A DNA stretch of 64,000 nt, taken from positions 751,322-815,321 of the forward strand of contig JXTB01000023.1 of the NCBI GenBank assembly GCA_002914805.1, in the 5' to 3' direction. The notes beneath the pieces are model-generated. The model did not search any database. It was not told the DNA's origin and worked only from the letters and a program-made list of their open reading frames with translations. Positions 24,142 to 36,359 of the stretch are shown in pieces. Numbering within the stretch: position 1 is the stretch's first letter; each line of letters begins with the position of its first letter. The position numbers and the translations under genes are program-made. The stretch is from Parasponia andersonii. Lineage: Eukaryota; Streptophyta; Magnoliopsida; Rosales; Cannabaceae.

Positions 24142-26560
24142 GTATATATTCAGCACCTAATCAATTATATTGGAAAAAGGTCACAATCACAATCTTCCAA
24201 AGTTTTCAGGAGAACTTTTATGCAATTCACGAATCAAAGTGATAGTTGGCGTATGGATAAGATGTCCTCCATAAATAGGTCTCTAGGCCTCCTATATATG
24301 TTGCATTTTTTCCCCAAGAGAAAAAGTTGATGGGAAAATAGACCAAACCTGTTTTAATCTCAATCATCAAAGAGAGAAAATAAACGTAATCAGGGAAAGA
24401 GACAGAGAGCCGGTAATTATACAGTAATACTATCCTTAATATGCCTTGCATGTCTATGTATTATTCAATTAATCTTTCATCAAATTCCAAGCATTTGCAA
24501 TCTCGTTTTTCAATTTGGGACAACGGAATATGTTACAGTAATTAGCAGTAACAAGTTGGAATAAAGTTACACTTTGATGGGAGGGAGAATCTCTTAAAGA
24601 GTTCCAGGAATTGACATAAAATAATTTTTATTGGCTTCCACCAGAGAGCATTTTCTTGCAAAGAATTAGTTTTATAATTTGAACTTCCTAGAAAAATAGA
24701 AGGACTTAGCAAGAAAATTTTTTTTTTTTTCTGAAAAAAAAAAATACTACAATCGACCATCATTTGGAAGGAGAGAGATTCGGTGCATGAATCAATAATT
24801 GAAGGACGGCTACTAGAAGTAAGCCAAGGGAAAAATTTAATAAGATGAAGTTTATAAAATTTTAGAATAATATTGCAATGTTTAGACTATTTATCAGAAT
24901 TGAACTATTAAGTGATTTGGCAATTTACTTCTTCCAGTATAATTTTTAATTTAATTTTTTTGAAAGACAAATATTAAGTTATTAATACATTGTATTTAAC
25001 AAATTAAAAGTTAAACAAATGTTACCTGATCACTTGGTAGTAATAGTAATAACATGTTATATATGATCTTGAGTGATCTGGTAAAACAAGTTGGTGTCTG
25101 TACTATTAATCAAGATATTTACTTCGAATAATTGATGAGAACTTGGACAATATTTAACGAGAGGTTAAGATTTTATTAGTTCCCTGTAAAAGAATAGACG
25201 GACTCGATTTGGCTGGGGGAGGACAAAAAAGACAAGTTGAAGCCTAAAAGTGGGGTTCTATTTTTTTATTTTTTATTTTTATTTTTTTATTTTTTAGGTG
25301 TGGGGGGTGTTGTCTGAAAGAGTTTAAAAGTGGTTGATATTGCATGTACCAAGCTGCAACCATAATTAATATATAGTATTACCAATATGACCATATATTG
25401 ATTTATGTCAACCTAGCTATATATTATATTGTTAGGCTGCTGGTACTGTCCATGTTTTTCTAGAAATAACTTGAAAGTCATTATATCACGTCCCATCTTT
25501 TGAATTTCTCAGCATCTGCTCTTTTCCATAATGCATGTAATCTCATATTATCGTTATCTCATTACCCAATGATTTTCATTTAATCTTTCTTCCAAAAAAA
25601 AAAAAAAAAATCCCAATCAACGTTTACCTTCTTATAATTTAGATTTAAAAAAAATGGAGAAAAAAGTGATTTTATCCTTTTGCTAAACATTTTCTTTTGA
25701 CTAGTCCAAATATATATGCAGGGACAAAGTCTTCTTTTTCTGTATGTACAATTTAACTTGTAATTAAACAAGTAGTTATTAGAGACAATAATCCTCACAG
25801 GTAGAGTGCAGTACGGCAATATATGTTACTAGATCCATTGTAAATTAAAAAGAAGAGTACCCAAGCTGTTCGATTGTATCCTTATCCGTTCTTTGTGAGA
25901 TAGTTATCAACTTGGCATTATAAGCTAAAAAATAGATAGCATAGGCCTAGAATCCCGCTATTTGTTTGCTCCTCCTTTAGGCTTTAGCTTGAGTCAGTCT
26001 CTCTCAAATCTTTATCCTTTCGTTTCCAAATTTTAATTACACATCTCATCTAGCCACCACGACAGTGTCCCATGCATAGAGCAAATTATTGGTCACCATA
26101 TTAATTTTATCTAAAATTTCTTTCTGTGAATGTTTAAGATTTTACAATACTTGTAATTCTAACATTATATATATCAGAGAGTTCAAGCTAAATACTTGTT
26201 TTATGGTCAAGAGAAATTAAGGGTACGTAATTGCTAAGATATTTGCCCGAATGCTTTCTTGTTTAAGAAAAAATTGATAAGAAGTATATGCCACGCAATA
26301 GGCTATGTTGAATTAATGACTGCCTTCTTGCAATTTCTTTTTGGAATAAAGCTTTTTATTGGCTACTTTAACCTAAATAAAACAAAATACTAGATGTTTG
26401 TTAGTACTTTGTTACTGTGTATTACGTGTAGTAAGATCAAATTTGTACTTGATACCCAATTTCCTACCTAATTTTTTTTCCAAACTAGTTCTATGTGCAT
26501 CAAATACCAGTTAATTAGTTCTTAACTTTAATATTTTGATTTAAAATTATAAAATGACAT
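21230..26560. other. Long intergenic stretch, no gene recognised
   Basis: At 21604-21725 a degenerate short repeat (variants of ATCAAGAATTCGTTAA) occurs several times. At 23165-23215 AAACCCTCATGTTTCTT is present twice. A (TA)n tract with a palindromic centre lies at about 24107-24147. Frames such as those near 23115-23439 or 24227-24451 have no recognisable domains or supporting splice structure. The rest is AT-rich and featureless to inspection. Confidence 0.5.
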
Positions 26561-26582
26561 ATATATATATATATATATAAAA

Positions 26583-26806
26583 GCACCAATTCAATAACTA
26601 TTTTTTTAACACATTCATAAGTACTGTTTTCTCCTATTAAAATTAATTATATGTCTTTTATGGTAAACTTTGAGGATAGAAAAATATTAAATATTAAATA
26701 TATTTTTATTTTTTTTTTCAAACTACCCAAATTATAATAATTGTTAAATTATAATTTAACAATTAAAAAGAAAATATCTATGGACAGATAACATTAGATT
26801 GGAACC
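26583..26806. mobile_element. MITE of the TA-tract-associated family
   Basis: The left end GCACCAATTCAATAACTATT and the reverse complement of the right end (GGTTCCAATCTAATGTTATC) resemble the termini at 8298 and 8630. (TA)n lies on the left (26560-26580) and TATATATA near 26816 on the right. It shares internal AAATATTAAATATTAAATAT and a TTAAATTATAATTTAAC inverted motif with the copy at 45528-45830. Confidence 0.6.
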
Positions 26807-29468
26807 TACCTACGTATATATATACACACGTATGACAGCCGGCTGCCCTATTCACTAGTCACGAAGCTTGTAAGAAAAATTAGACACGTGATGTCCGTAT
26901 GCAACATATTAAATTGGTTTAATTTTCGTTCTAGATATCAGAAATCTTTTAAGGTTTGATTTATTTTATTTTCTCAAAGGCGATTGGCATTTAAATACTT
27001 CAACTATTATAATTATTTCATGAGCCTTTGAAAAGTATTATATATTAACGTTGGTCTTAAGAAAAAAGCAAAATTTATTGAAAAAAAAGAAGATAAAAGG
27101 CAATTAATCATTGTCATACGTAATTACACTCACGACGGCTCACACGTGTATATATATTAGACTTATCAAATCTCATTATTAGTAAAATATTTTGCATGAC
27201 CTATGCTAAGGTATTTTTATTCAACGAATAGTTCTACGAAAAGACAGTTATATGATAATTAAATTATTATCTATAAGGAAGTGGGATTCGAATTTAAGAC
27301 ATGAAAATGGAATTAGGTATTTGGTTGCAAATCAGACAACCCTGTGACCGGAACGTGCTCTTTTATTTAATCTATTAATTCCTCAATTCTGACTTATTGT
27401 GTTTATTATTATAGTAATATAACGGCTTTAACAAAATAATATGGAACGTTTTCAACCACACGGGATTATACTATCTAAAGTTATGTAGTTAAAATACTGC
27501 CATATGTATTTTGTGTAAATTTTTATTGCCTCTAGGGTTATTCTTATTATTTTTTATTTTTTCTAGCAATATATATAGTTCATTTTTTATTTTTGTTCAT
27601 CTTGTTTCTTTTACAATTAATGTCAACGCAGTTCATGCTATATATATATATACACACACACACATATAGCAACGTCTAGATCAAATTAACTTGTTTTATT
27701 TCTGCCATAAACCGAACATAGAAAATCTCACAAAAGATCCTGCATATGATTGTAACATATTTTATATATTTAGATATTTTGACTAGAAATTAAGTCTAGA
27801 ACTTCATAACTACTGGGAAAAAAAAAATCCTGGTCTATGTACATCGTAGAGAATTTTTCAATGAGAAGCTCGGGCGTCGAATAGTTAATATAATTGAGCC
27901 ATGCCATATGAATCATGCGCCAGGTTAATTTCGATATTTTCGTAAAACCTTCAGAAAAAAAGATAGTTAAACAATTAATTGAAAGTGAATTATATTTTGA
28001 CTTTTAAATATAATTAGGTAGTATATAAACACTATAGTCATCGTGGTAAAAGAAAATGGATCCAGTTAATAGATTATTCACGATAACAAAGTAATGATTA
28101 TATTGTTTTATATTTCTAAGATTGTGTCACGATGGTTATTGATTTTTTCTGTATCCATTATAGAATACAAGTAAAGTGATTAGTGTGGAATATATACCTG
28201 CACGAAACTTGTCTCTAATGGGCTTTGTAATTAATGTCTGTACAAACCAAAATATGTCAACTAAAAACATTCTTCTTTTTTTTTTGTCGCTTTATTTCTT
28301 GACGGGATAATTGTGCACTTCTTACTTCTGTCATTCTCTTTATTGGAGATAGACTTTGGATTGGTTATTATCGTCACTTTATTTCTTCTTATATAATAGT
28401 TGCTCTTATGAAATAAAGTCCATATTTACCTTAAAAAAATGTCAGCAACGACTATTTCTTATGTGAATCAAAAGGAGATACTGATTTTGCACCATTAAAA
28501 ATAATAATAAATAAATCTGGTTGAAGTGATTAATAGGATTTCTTCACCATTAGTTCTGATGCGCGTTGAAAAAAAAAGAAAAAGAAACGGCACAGTAAAA
28601 TTAATACATGTACGCTACCACATATATCAGCTTTTTATGTTCTTGGTCAATTTAAGAGTGGCACCTCCCATCAATCTGGTCAACTGGCAAGTGCATGTCA
28701 GCATGTGCATTTTTTTTCTCCTCCTTCTGACTAGACAAAAGATGGGGAAAAAAAAGGTGCTTCTGTGTGATTCTCTTTTGACTTGTTTTAGGTAGTGCAA
28801 GTCGTCGTCTTCTTAATTTCTCTAACTTGTATTGCGGGTGGTCATCATATATATATATATATATATATACATACATAAAATATTTGTGTGTATATATATA
28901 TGCACCTTCAGTTCTTTAGATAAATAGTGCATATGTGGACCAGCGTAAAGCCATATATGGAGGCATGGACTCAGTACCATCCTTAAACAAACCGACAAGC
29001 CACGTGACGGAAAGATATAATTTATTATTGATCATGATCAACAAGGTCTTCTTATTATATAAATTTAAAATAAAATAAAATAAAATAAAGGTGTGTAAAA
29101 TTATAGTTGTAGTTATAGAAAGAGAGATTATGATTTCCAACCCCGGTCATAATTAATTTACTAGACCTTCTAGATAGAAAATGAAATAAAAAGATTGAAT
29201 AATGGTAGACATCGTGATTAAGCGGAGAAAAAAATGGTTGACAATGCCATCCCATCTGAAACTTCTTAATCCCTGCTTTAACTTATATTTATTTATTTTG
29301 TCTAACATCATGTAAATGTAATATTATTATCACTATTATCGCGTTACACATATATATATGATAGTACATAACTGCCTGGTGGGTAATTATATTCCTCTCT
29401 GACTTTGAACACCTACATGACACATATATATATATATAATTATTTCCATTATTTGTTAGGTTGTTCTG
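26807..29468. other. Intergenic, 3' side of the NAC gene
   Basis: AT-rich with short TA/CA microsatellites (27641-27666, 28847-28870). GGGATTCGAATTTAAG at about 27283 is another box-B-like word without a matching box A. Plus-strand frame 28526-28795 shows no recognisable domain. The 3' UTR of the NAC gene is expected within the last few hundred bases. Confidence 0.5.
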
Positions 29469-31005
29469 TTATAATGGAGCATTGGACACGTGGCATATTG
29501 GGTCAGACGACAACAATGATGATGATGATGATGATGATCTGGCAAAAGTACTCCAGAGCTCCATTTCGTTGCTGTACTCCTGGGCGGCCGAATGGTAATA
29601 AGGTTTGCTAGATGAAACCGAAGATGATCGTAGAGTAGGCGCCGCAGGTACTTGGAGATGATCACGATCATGATTACCATTATTAGTAGTATTAATATTA
29701 CTATTGAAGCAGGCTAATTGTCTAGAGACCTCATTTTGGCCATTCAACTGAGAAGCCACTAGCCGATCAAGAGATGTCCAATTGGTCATTATCATCAGCT
29801 GGTTAGAGTCCATGATCTGATGATCATGATGATTGAACCCGAAGTTTGGAAGATAATGATCATCACCGATCATACCTTGATGATCATCATTATTGATGGG
29901 GTTGTAACAATTTTGGCTACTAGTGGAGTTTGGGCTCTCAAGGCTCGGAAGCTTCAAGAATCTCTCGTGGCCGCACCCATTGAAATTATTGTTCATGTTC
30001 ATGTTGAGAGATGTTGGAAGGAATCTGGTAGTACTACTTGTCCTGTTGTTGTTGTTGTTGTTGTCGTTTGTGTCGTCATTGGTGTCGTTTTCTGTAGCAG
30101 CTGCTTCATCGTTGGTCTCTTCTTCCTTGCAAGCAGTCTTTCCCATGTACTGAAATATTTGCTCCAAAGCTCCCTCGTTACCGATTGAATCAAACATTGT
30201 CATCTCGTCCGTTGTTTCCGTTGTAACGGTCGCAGACGACATCACAGGGCTGTCCAGGGTTTTGTGATGGTTCTTCTTCTTGAAGATACGACAAACCACC
30301 CATCCTTCTTCTTGAGCTATCTCACCCATAACCGTCGAAGAAGGCTATATATGTACATTGAAAATAAAAATGTCAATACATATACAATTGAAAATCATGT
30401 TTAATTCAAGTTAAGAACATAATTTAAGTGCTTACATGAATATTGGTGTCGTTTATGTTATCGTCTAGTCTGTATTCGTGCATAATCCAGTCGGACTTTA
30501 GGCCATGAGGAGCTCGGCCTTTATAGAAGACCAGAGTCTTCCTCATGCCAATCCTTTTGGAGTTACTGTATATCACCTTGTCACGGCCGGTGGCCTTCCA
30601 GAATCCGGCGGCTGTGGCCCGATTTGTGCGAGTTCCGGTCGGGTACTTCTTGTCTTTGTGGCTGAAGAAATACCAATCGTTTTGTGGGGTGGTTCCGATT
30701 TTACACTTCTCTGCAAGAACAATAGTACTAGTACAACATTATTCCATGAAGGTGATGACCTATACCTCTTTAGCAAATTAATATAGATTATGTAGTACTA
30801 ATTAAAATTGTTAATTATTACCTTGGATATCCCATGGCTCAAGCTTATTGAGATCGACATCCCGAATCACGTCGAGATCGATACTCTGGTTGGAGACCTT
30901 CTTCTTCAAGTAGTACTGCAGAAGCTCTTCCTCAGTAGGATGGAATCTGAAGCCAGGAGGGACTTGAGACTGGCCGTTTACAGATATACTCATGTTCTCG
31001 GGCAT
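29469..31005 (-). CDS. NST1-like: NAC transcription factor, NST1/NAC043-like (secondary wall)
   Basis: Three exons on the minus strand: 31005-30822, 30710-30436 and 30344-29469, giving 1335 nt (444 residues plus stop). Splice sites are GT-AG and phase is kept (1, then 0). The first 160 residues form a complete NAC domain: [20 protein letters not shown] (subdomain A), [17 protein letters not shown] (B), [20 protein letters not shown] with [10 protein letters not shown] (C), [16 protein letters not shown] with [11 protein letters not shown] (D), and [11 protein letters not shown] (E). The start [14 protein letters not shown] after a short leader, and the C-terminal motifs [26 protein letters not shown] and ICHVSN, are those of NST1/SND1 proteins, master switches of secondary wall thickening in fibres. 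The C-terminal half has long Asn, Asp/Thr and Ser runs, making it longer than Arabidopsis NST1 (about 365 residues). Orthology to NST1 rather than a sister paralog is inferred. Confidence 0.92.
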
Positions 31006-31238
31006 TTGATATATAAATTGTTATTGGAAAAGTTTCTTTTTTTTTTTTTTTGTCTCACAAGAAAGCTGATAAAAACTTTCTGATGATGATGATCAATTAC
31101 CAGAATAATCCAAACAAAGTAATAAGATGATGCACATAAAGCCCTTAGAAAAGTACAAGATCAGAGAGAAAGGAGTTAAAAGGAAACTAAATCAAGTCGG
31201 TGTGTATATATATCAAAATGAGTAATGTAAGGGGAGGC

Positions 31239-31247
31239 TTATATATA
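31239..31247 (-). promoter_or_regulatory. Candidate TATA box of the NAC gene
   Basis: TATATATAA on the minus strand (context CATATATATAAGCC), about 235 bp upstream of the start codon, in a plausible position for a plant core promoter with a ~200-nt leader. TA-rich words are common here, so this is a candidate only. Confidence 0.4.
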
Positions 31248-34200
31248 TGAGGTGCACAACATAAAGAGCCAAAATACAATGAAAAAATAAACTTCTTTTA
31301 TTTAAAAGGGAATTATTATTGTTATTATTAATTGGACTGTGGGGTTTGGTCTCACTGTGCACCGAGAAGAGCCACCTACCTACAAAGATGGAGAAATTAC
31401 AAAGGTAATGATATTTTATGTGTATCATATGAAATTGTGTGATTGGTAAATGGTGGTCGTGGGGTCAAATGGATGTGGCTATCAAAAAAGGTTAAAAGGG
31501 ACGTTGTGAAGAGTGTAAGAGCGCAGGCTAACATCCATAACTAAGACCGTCGACCTTAAAATCTCCTTCCGGAAAAGCACCTCTTAATTAAATCAACTGT
31601 GGACCAATCTCTCTCCCTCTACAACCACCGCAACAGAAAGAGAAAAAAAATTGACACATAAAATTAAGTTAAAAAAAATGAGTACTAGCTAGCAGCATTC
31701 TCTTTTAGCTCCTCACTATTTGACATAAATTTTAGATAAAAGTTAATCTTATAATTTGATAATATAACAAATATTATTTATTAGAGTTCACATGTCAAGA
31801 GTACTGAGATATATGAAAATATAAAAGGGAGAAAGAAAGTGTTACTGACACTCGAAAAAAAGGATAATACTTTGGTCCAAATTATTGTAACAAATTTTTA
31901 ATACTAACACATATAACATGTGATTTATCACCATTTAATTGATACTATACGATTGTATATACTTTATTGAATACAGTGAAAGAGCCATGAATTTGTTTAG
32001 GGAGAGCATATACTAAAAATTTTATAGCTAATTTAAAAACACATTATTTAACATAAATTAATATAGAACTAAAAGGAATATGTAAAGTGAATTCAAAGAA
32101 TTATCCCAAAGTAAGGGCAAAGTTAAGTATTTCAAAATAATATGATAATGTTCAAACAAAACAAAAAATAAGTGGCATTATTTAATTTTTCTTATAAAAT
32201 ATAGGGCCAAAAACTATAACTATAAAAATTTAGAGGACAAATAATGGATAAAATTAAATATTTCAAATAAAATTGGGTAAAAAATATAATTTTCAAGAAA
32301 ATGAGGGGTCCACCGCCCCCCTCCTGAGCCTGTGCTGGCTCCGTGATTGCTCGAACGATTGGGCCTCTAGATGAGATTAAAAGAAAAATGTGTTGTATAG
32401 GGGATTGACACTGGGCTTTTTACCCCTTTTATTTTTACTTTATGGCTCATTGGCGTTGCCTATTTGCAATCATGCCTGTTTAGACTTACTTCCTCTCTCT
32501 ACACAATAATTAAATGTAAAAGTGATGGCTCTTTTCTCATTCTGTTTCTTTCTTTTCCCTTTTCTAACTTTCAAGTTGTGTGATATATTTATGATTATAA
32601 ATGTTACTTAGTATACTCTATATATATATATATATATATGAGAACTTTCAGTTTTGGTTACGATCACTAATGATGAAATAATTTATAATTTGTCTCTATA
32701 AAATAATTTTTTTTATCTCTCTAATAGGTTATACGTCTGTTATAGTCCCTAGTTGTAATAGCCATTTTTCAGTTGTAAGAATAATATGTAAATACGATTA
32801 TACTACTACGTAGGGGTACTAATATTTCCAATCCTATATTAAATTTTTTAGCAATATTAGATTTGTTATTGTTTTAATTATTGGATTATGTTGACTAGCC
32901 GAGTAGACTAGCTAGTTCGATTAGAAAATTTAATTAATGCCATTTAGCTAAAATACGTTACACAGTAATAATTAAATTACCACACCTGCTGCTGTTGCGT
33001 TTAGAATTAAAAAAAAAAAATGAAGAAGAAGTAATTATTAGAGTCGGTACATACCGGCATTATTATTGCTATGTATATGTTTGTATATATGATGCTGAGT
33101 TAATTATTTGCCGAAATTAATTTGGATTTGGATTGGTAAGATTAATTAAGTCTGTATATCACTTTCAATTTGATTTTATAGGGGGATTAAAAAAAAAAGG
33201 ATAAGACAGAAAGTGCACTTCTACTTTAGATCTGTCTGAAGGAGAAGAAATATACATATTGAACATTACTATCGACCACTTAATTTAGAAGATTAGTTAC
33301 GTAGTCATGGGTATCTTGGGATGTAGATATTTGGCTAATAATTTGTGTCATTTTGTAGATTCTTTTATATAGTGTGAGTTTTGTAAATTAATGTGTCACA
33401 ACACTTCTAAATATTAATTATTTATTAATTTAATTTTTTCATTTCAGTTTTATTTTATTAAGATAAATTAACTTACTAATTTATTATTTTTCATTTTATT
33501 TACATGAAATTCATTAAAAAATATTTTTCACGTAGTAATTATTTAATAATTTATAATATATTTTGTTAAAAAAATTAATTAAATCGTGTTAAGTCTAATC
33601 AATTTCACATCAAATGTGAGAACTAAATATTAAACATTCAATTTTTGAGCTGTATTATCACGTCGTATTCAAATTGTCAATTATATTTATCTTACTCAAT
33701 CTAATCTATTTAGAATATGTTAATAAGTCTTTTCTGCTCTTCCTAACTACTTTATAGAAAGTACGAGAAAAAAAAGGAAGATAATTAGTTTGACACAGAC
33801 GTAGTTGCAGTCCAAATTATTTATTTATAAGATTATTATTTTGAAGTATATAGAATATCTTTAATTTTGTTATGTATACAGCACAATGTGATAGCAATTA
33901 ATCTTTTGATTGGGAAATGAATTGCCGCCTCCCGCCGTCCTTCTAGCAGTGTTTGGTGGCACATGATCACATACACAAGGATAGGAACACGCTCGCTCAA
34001 CACTTTTAATTGTCAACATTTTTTATTTCCCAAATTGTGACTTTCAGTGTAATAAAAGTTAAAACTTTTCCAAACAAATTAATCTTATGGTATTAATTAA
34101 AAGAGAAGTTCCATGATCACTAATGTCAAACTATTGAAATATATACTGTCATATTATGAAGAATTGAAGATTTGAACTTTACATCTAAACATTGAAACTA

Positions 34201-34331
34201 GTATATGTTTAGCAATCAAGTTAAACATGCCACTAGAATTGCATATTTAGCCTATTTAATAATTAGAACACACTTTGTAACTTATATTACATTGCATGTG
34301 GGATAATATATATATATATATATATATATAT
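31248..34331. other. Intergenic, upstream of the NAC gene
   Basis: Upstream regulatory space of the NAC gene. At about 31975-32350 there is a repeat-like segment: one end reads GTGAAAGAGCCATGAATTTG, the other, reverse-complemented, reads CACGGAGCCAGCACAGGC. Both are similar in character to widespread plant repeat ends; the boundaries are uncertain. (TA)n lies at 32620-32638 and 34308-34332. No gene is recognised. Confidence 0.45.
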
Positions 34332-34803
34332 AACTCCATAACTTTTAGCCTTTTATCAAAAAAACTACACATTTTCACTATATAAAAAAACGCCTTTTAT
34401 TTAAATTTTTTTGTAAAATTTCACCAGATTCATACGTATAGTCAAAATTAGAGTTAAAATTGTTGAAAACAAATTTTTTCAACTTTTGAAATTAGATAAC
34501 AGAATTCAAAAAAAGAATTTTTGTGTATTTAAAAGTTATTATTATTGGATTTTTAAGAAATTACATATCATTTTTTGGTCTAGATAGTTACCTTCTCACT
34601 ATTTTTATCGGTGGCAATAGACAATTTTAAAGAACAAAAATGATTCTATAATAAATTTAAACTCTAATTTGATTGTATATGTGAGTCTAATGAGATTTGA
34701 TAGAAAAACACAAACCGAAGATTTTATCTGATTTTACTGAAAATGTGTGAGTTTTATTTTTGGTAAAAAACTAAAAATTGTGGAATTTTTATGACATTAT
34801 TCC
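34332..34803. mobile_element. Long inverted-repeat (fold-back) MITE-like element
   Basis: Left-arm words CATAACTTTTAGCC, ACACATTTTCACTA and TCAAAATTAGAGTTAAAATT recur as reverse complements in the right arm (from AATTTAAACTCTAATTTGA through GAAAATGTGTGAG to CTAAAAATTGTGGAATTTTT). The left end abuts (TA)n and seems shortened relative to the right. It is non-coding. Confidence 0.6.
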
Positions 34804-35970
34804 TTACATTGTGTACTTATTATTGACCGCTTAAATTGATATAGTAAAAAAAATTATTTAGAAGTAGATGATCACTATGACCTGAATATTAATTTATTAT
34901 TCATAGCATCTGATTAAACTATATTTGCTTACAAAATTATTAATGTATGAAAAATCCGTCAGCGGACAATACAACAATGTTATTCAATGAATATATGCAA
35001 AGAAGTGAAAAATGTTAGGAATGATATTTTATTTTATTTCTTTTTGACAAAACTGCCTACTTTTTTAGAAAATTTGATTTTTCTATTACCAAAAAATCTT
35101 TTAATTTGACTATTATAAATCTCGCGCTCCATTTCATGTAACCTAAATTAGAAAACATAATATAAAATGACAAAATTATCATTGGAAGATGGTATATTTA
35201 GGTTTATATTACGTTTTTAATTTGTGTTTAGTTGTTAAGAAACTATTGTGTCACTTATCGAGTTATTCGTAAAAATTAAAATGTTATAGGCAATTTTTAA
35301 ATAGATATAATTATAAATCTACAATGCACTCCCTACTTAAAAAAAAATAAAAAAAGCATTCACCAAGAATAATTTTTTCATTTACGGGTAATTTAGTGGA
35401 GATGATCAAAGCGTCCGATTTTTGAAGTAGTCAAATTACAAAAAAATTTTTGAATAAAAAATCAAATTCAATATGGTTCTCCCACATTTTCAAAAAATAC
35501 AGGGAAGTTTACCCCCCGCCCTCCCCCCGCAAAAAAGAAAAAACAAAAAACAAAAGGCTTCTTAATAATATATGTGGAAAAAAAAAGACAACATTTCGAA
35601 CTTAAGTTTCTTCTAATTATGTTTCCACCAAAAAAATGAATTCTTCTAATTATGGAGTTTTTGACTCAGGAAAAGACTAGATAAGAAGTTTCATTTGGTG
35701 ATTAATTATAGACAACAACATAGGATATATGATGTACTATCATATAGGAGGTTTGGTCCTACTAAAAATTATTGTATGAATTAGTACTTTATATGCATTA
35801 TTATTGATTCTGTATCGATCGTCATGCTTTTAATATATTGACACACACATATATATATATATATATGGTAAACGTTTATGTTGCCGATGAAGAATTGTGG
35901 TACCTGGACATTAATTAATTAATATTTTTTAATCTTTTTCCATCGCGGTCTGCAGCCGAGTACTCTGATG

Positions 35971-35999
35971 AAGTTCGTCTGAAGTTCTCAGACGAACTT
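35971..35999. other. Perfect 12-bp stem hairpin
   Basis: AAGTTCGTCTGA (35971-35982) and TCAGACGAACTT (35988-35999) are exact reverse complements around a 5-nt loop AGTTC. There is no adjacent U-tract and no gene. It may be a fold-back transposon end or a chance palindrome; it is too short for a typical plant miRNA precursor. Confidence 0.6.
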
Positions 36000-36220
36000 T
36001 CGGTTTTCTAATGTATTTTCTCTAAGGCTATAATTAAGATTTTGAACCAAAAGGAAACGAAAAAGAAAGCCAAAATTATTTCCCTTTTTCTTTTAATTAA
36101 GAAAGATTAATTTAACCGTAACGAGAGAAATTTATCGGGTACGTAGTTATAGATAACGAGTAACAACCTATAATTGTTACCAGTGATATTATTGTTCTTA
36201 TTATGTTCTTCTTTCCCCTC

Positions 36221-36221
<1 letters not shown>

Positions 36222-36242
<21 letters not shown>
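36222..36242. repeat. Poly-C run of 21
   Basis: An uninterrupted run of C followed by an A-tract. Its length is likely to be unreliable in the assembly. Confidence 0.9.
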
Positions 36243-36252
<10 letters not shown>

Positions 36253-36359
36253 ACCTAATAATTTCTTATTAGGAAGCATTATACGAGTACTATTTATATA
36301 TGTATAACTGATCATATAACTGTTCCAAGTTTATTTATTAATTCACTTGGTCCATGAGG

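Larger units (their letters stand above)
34804..36359. other. Intergenic, AT-rich
   Basis: No gene is recognised. It holds a perfect 12-bp hairpin (35971-35999), a (TA)n tract near 35850-35866 and a run of 21 C (36222-36242). Confidence 0.55.

Noticed and set aside
29820..30188. Plus-strand open frame of about 122 residues
   Set aside because: It is antisense to the third NAC exon; Val/Leu runs arise from the Asn/Thr repeat codons on the other strand.
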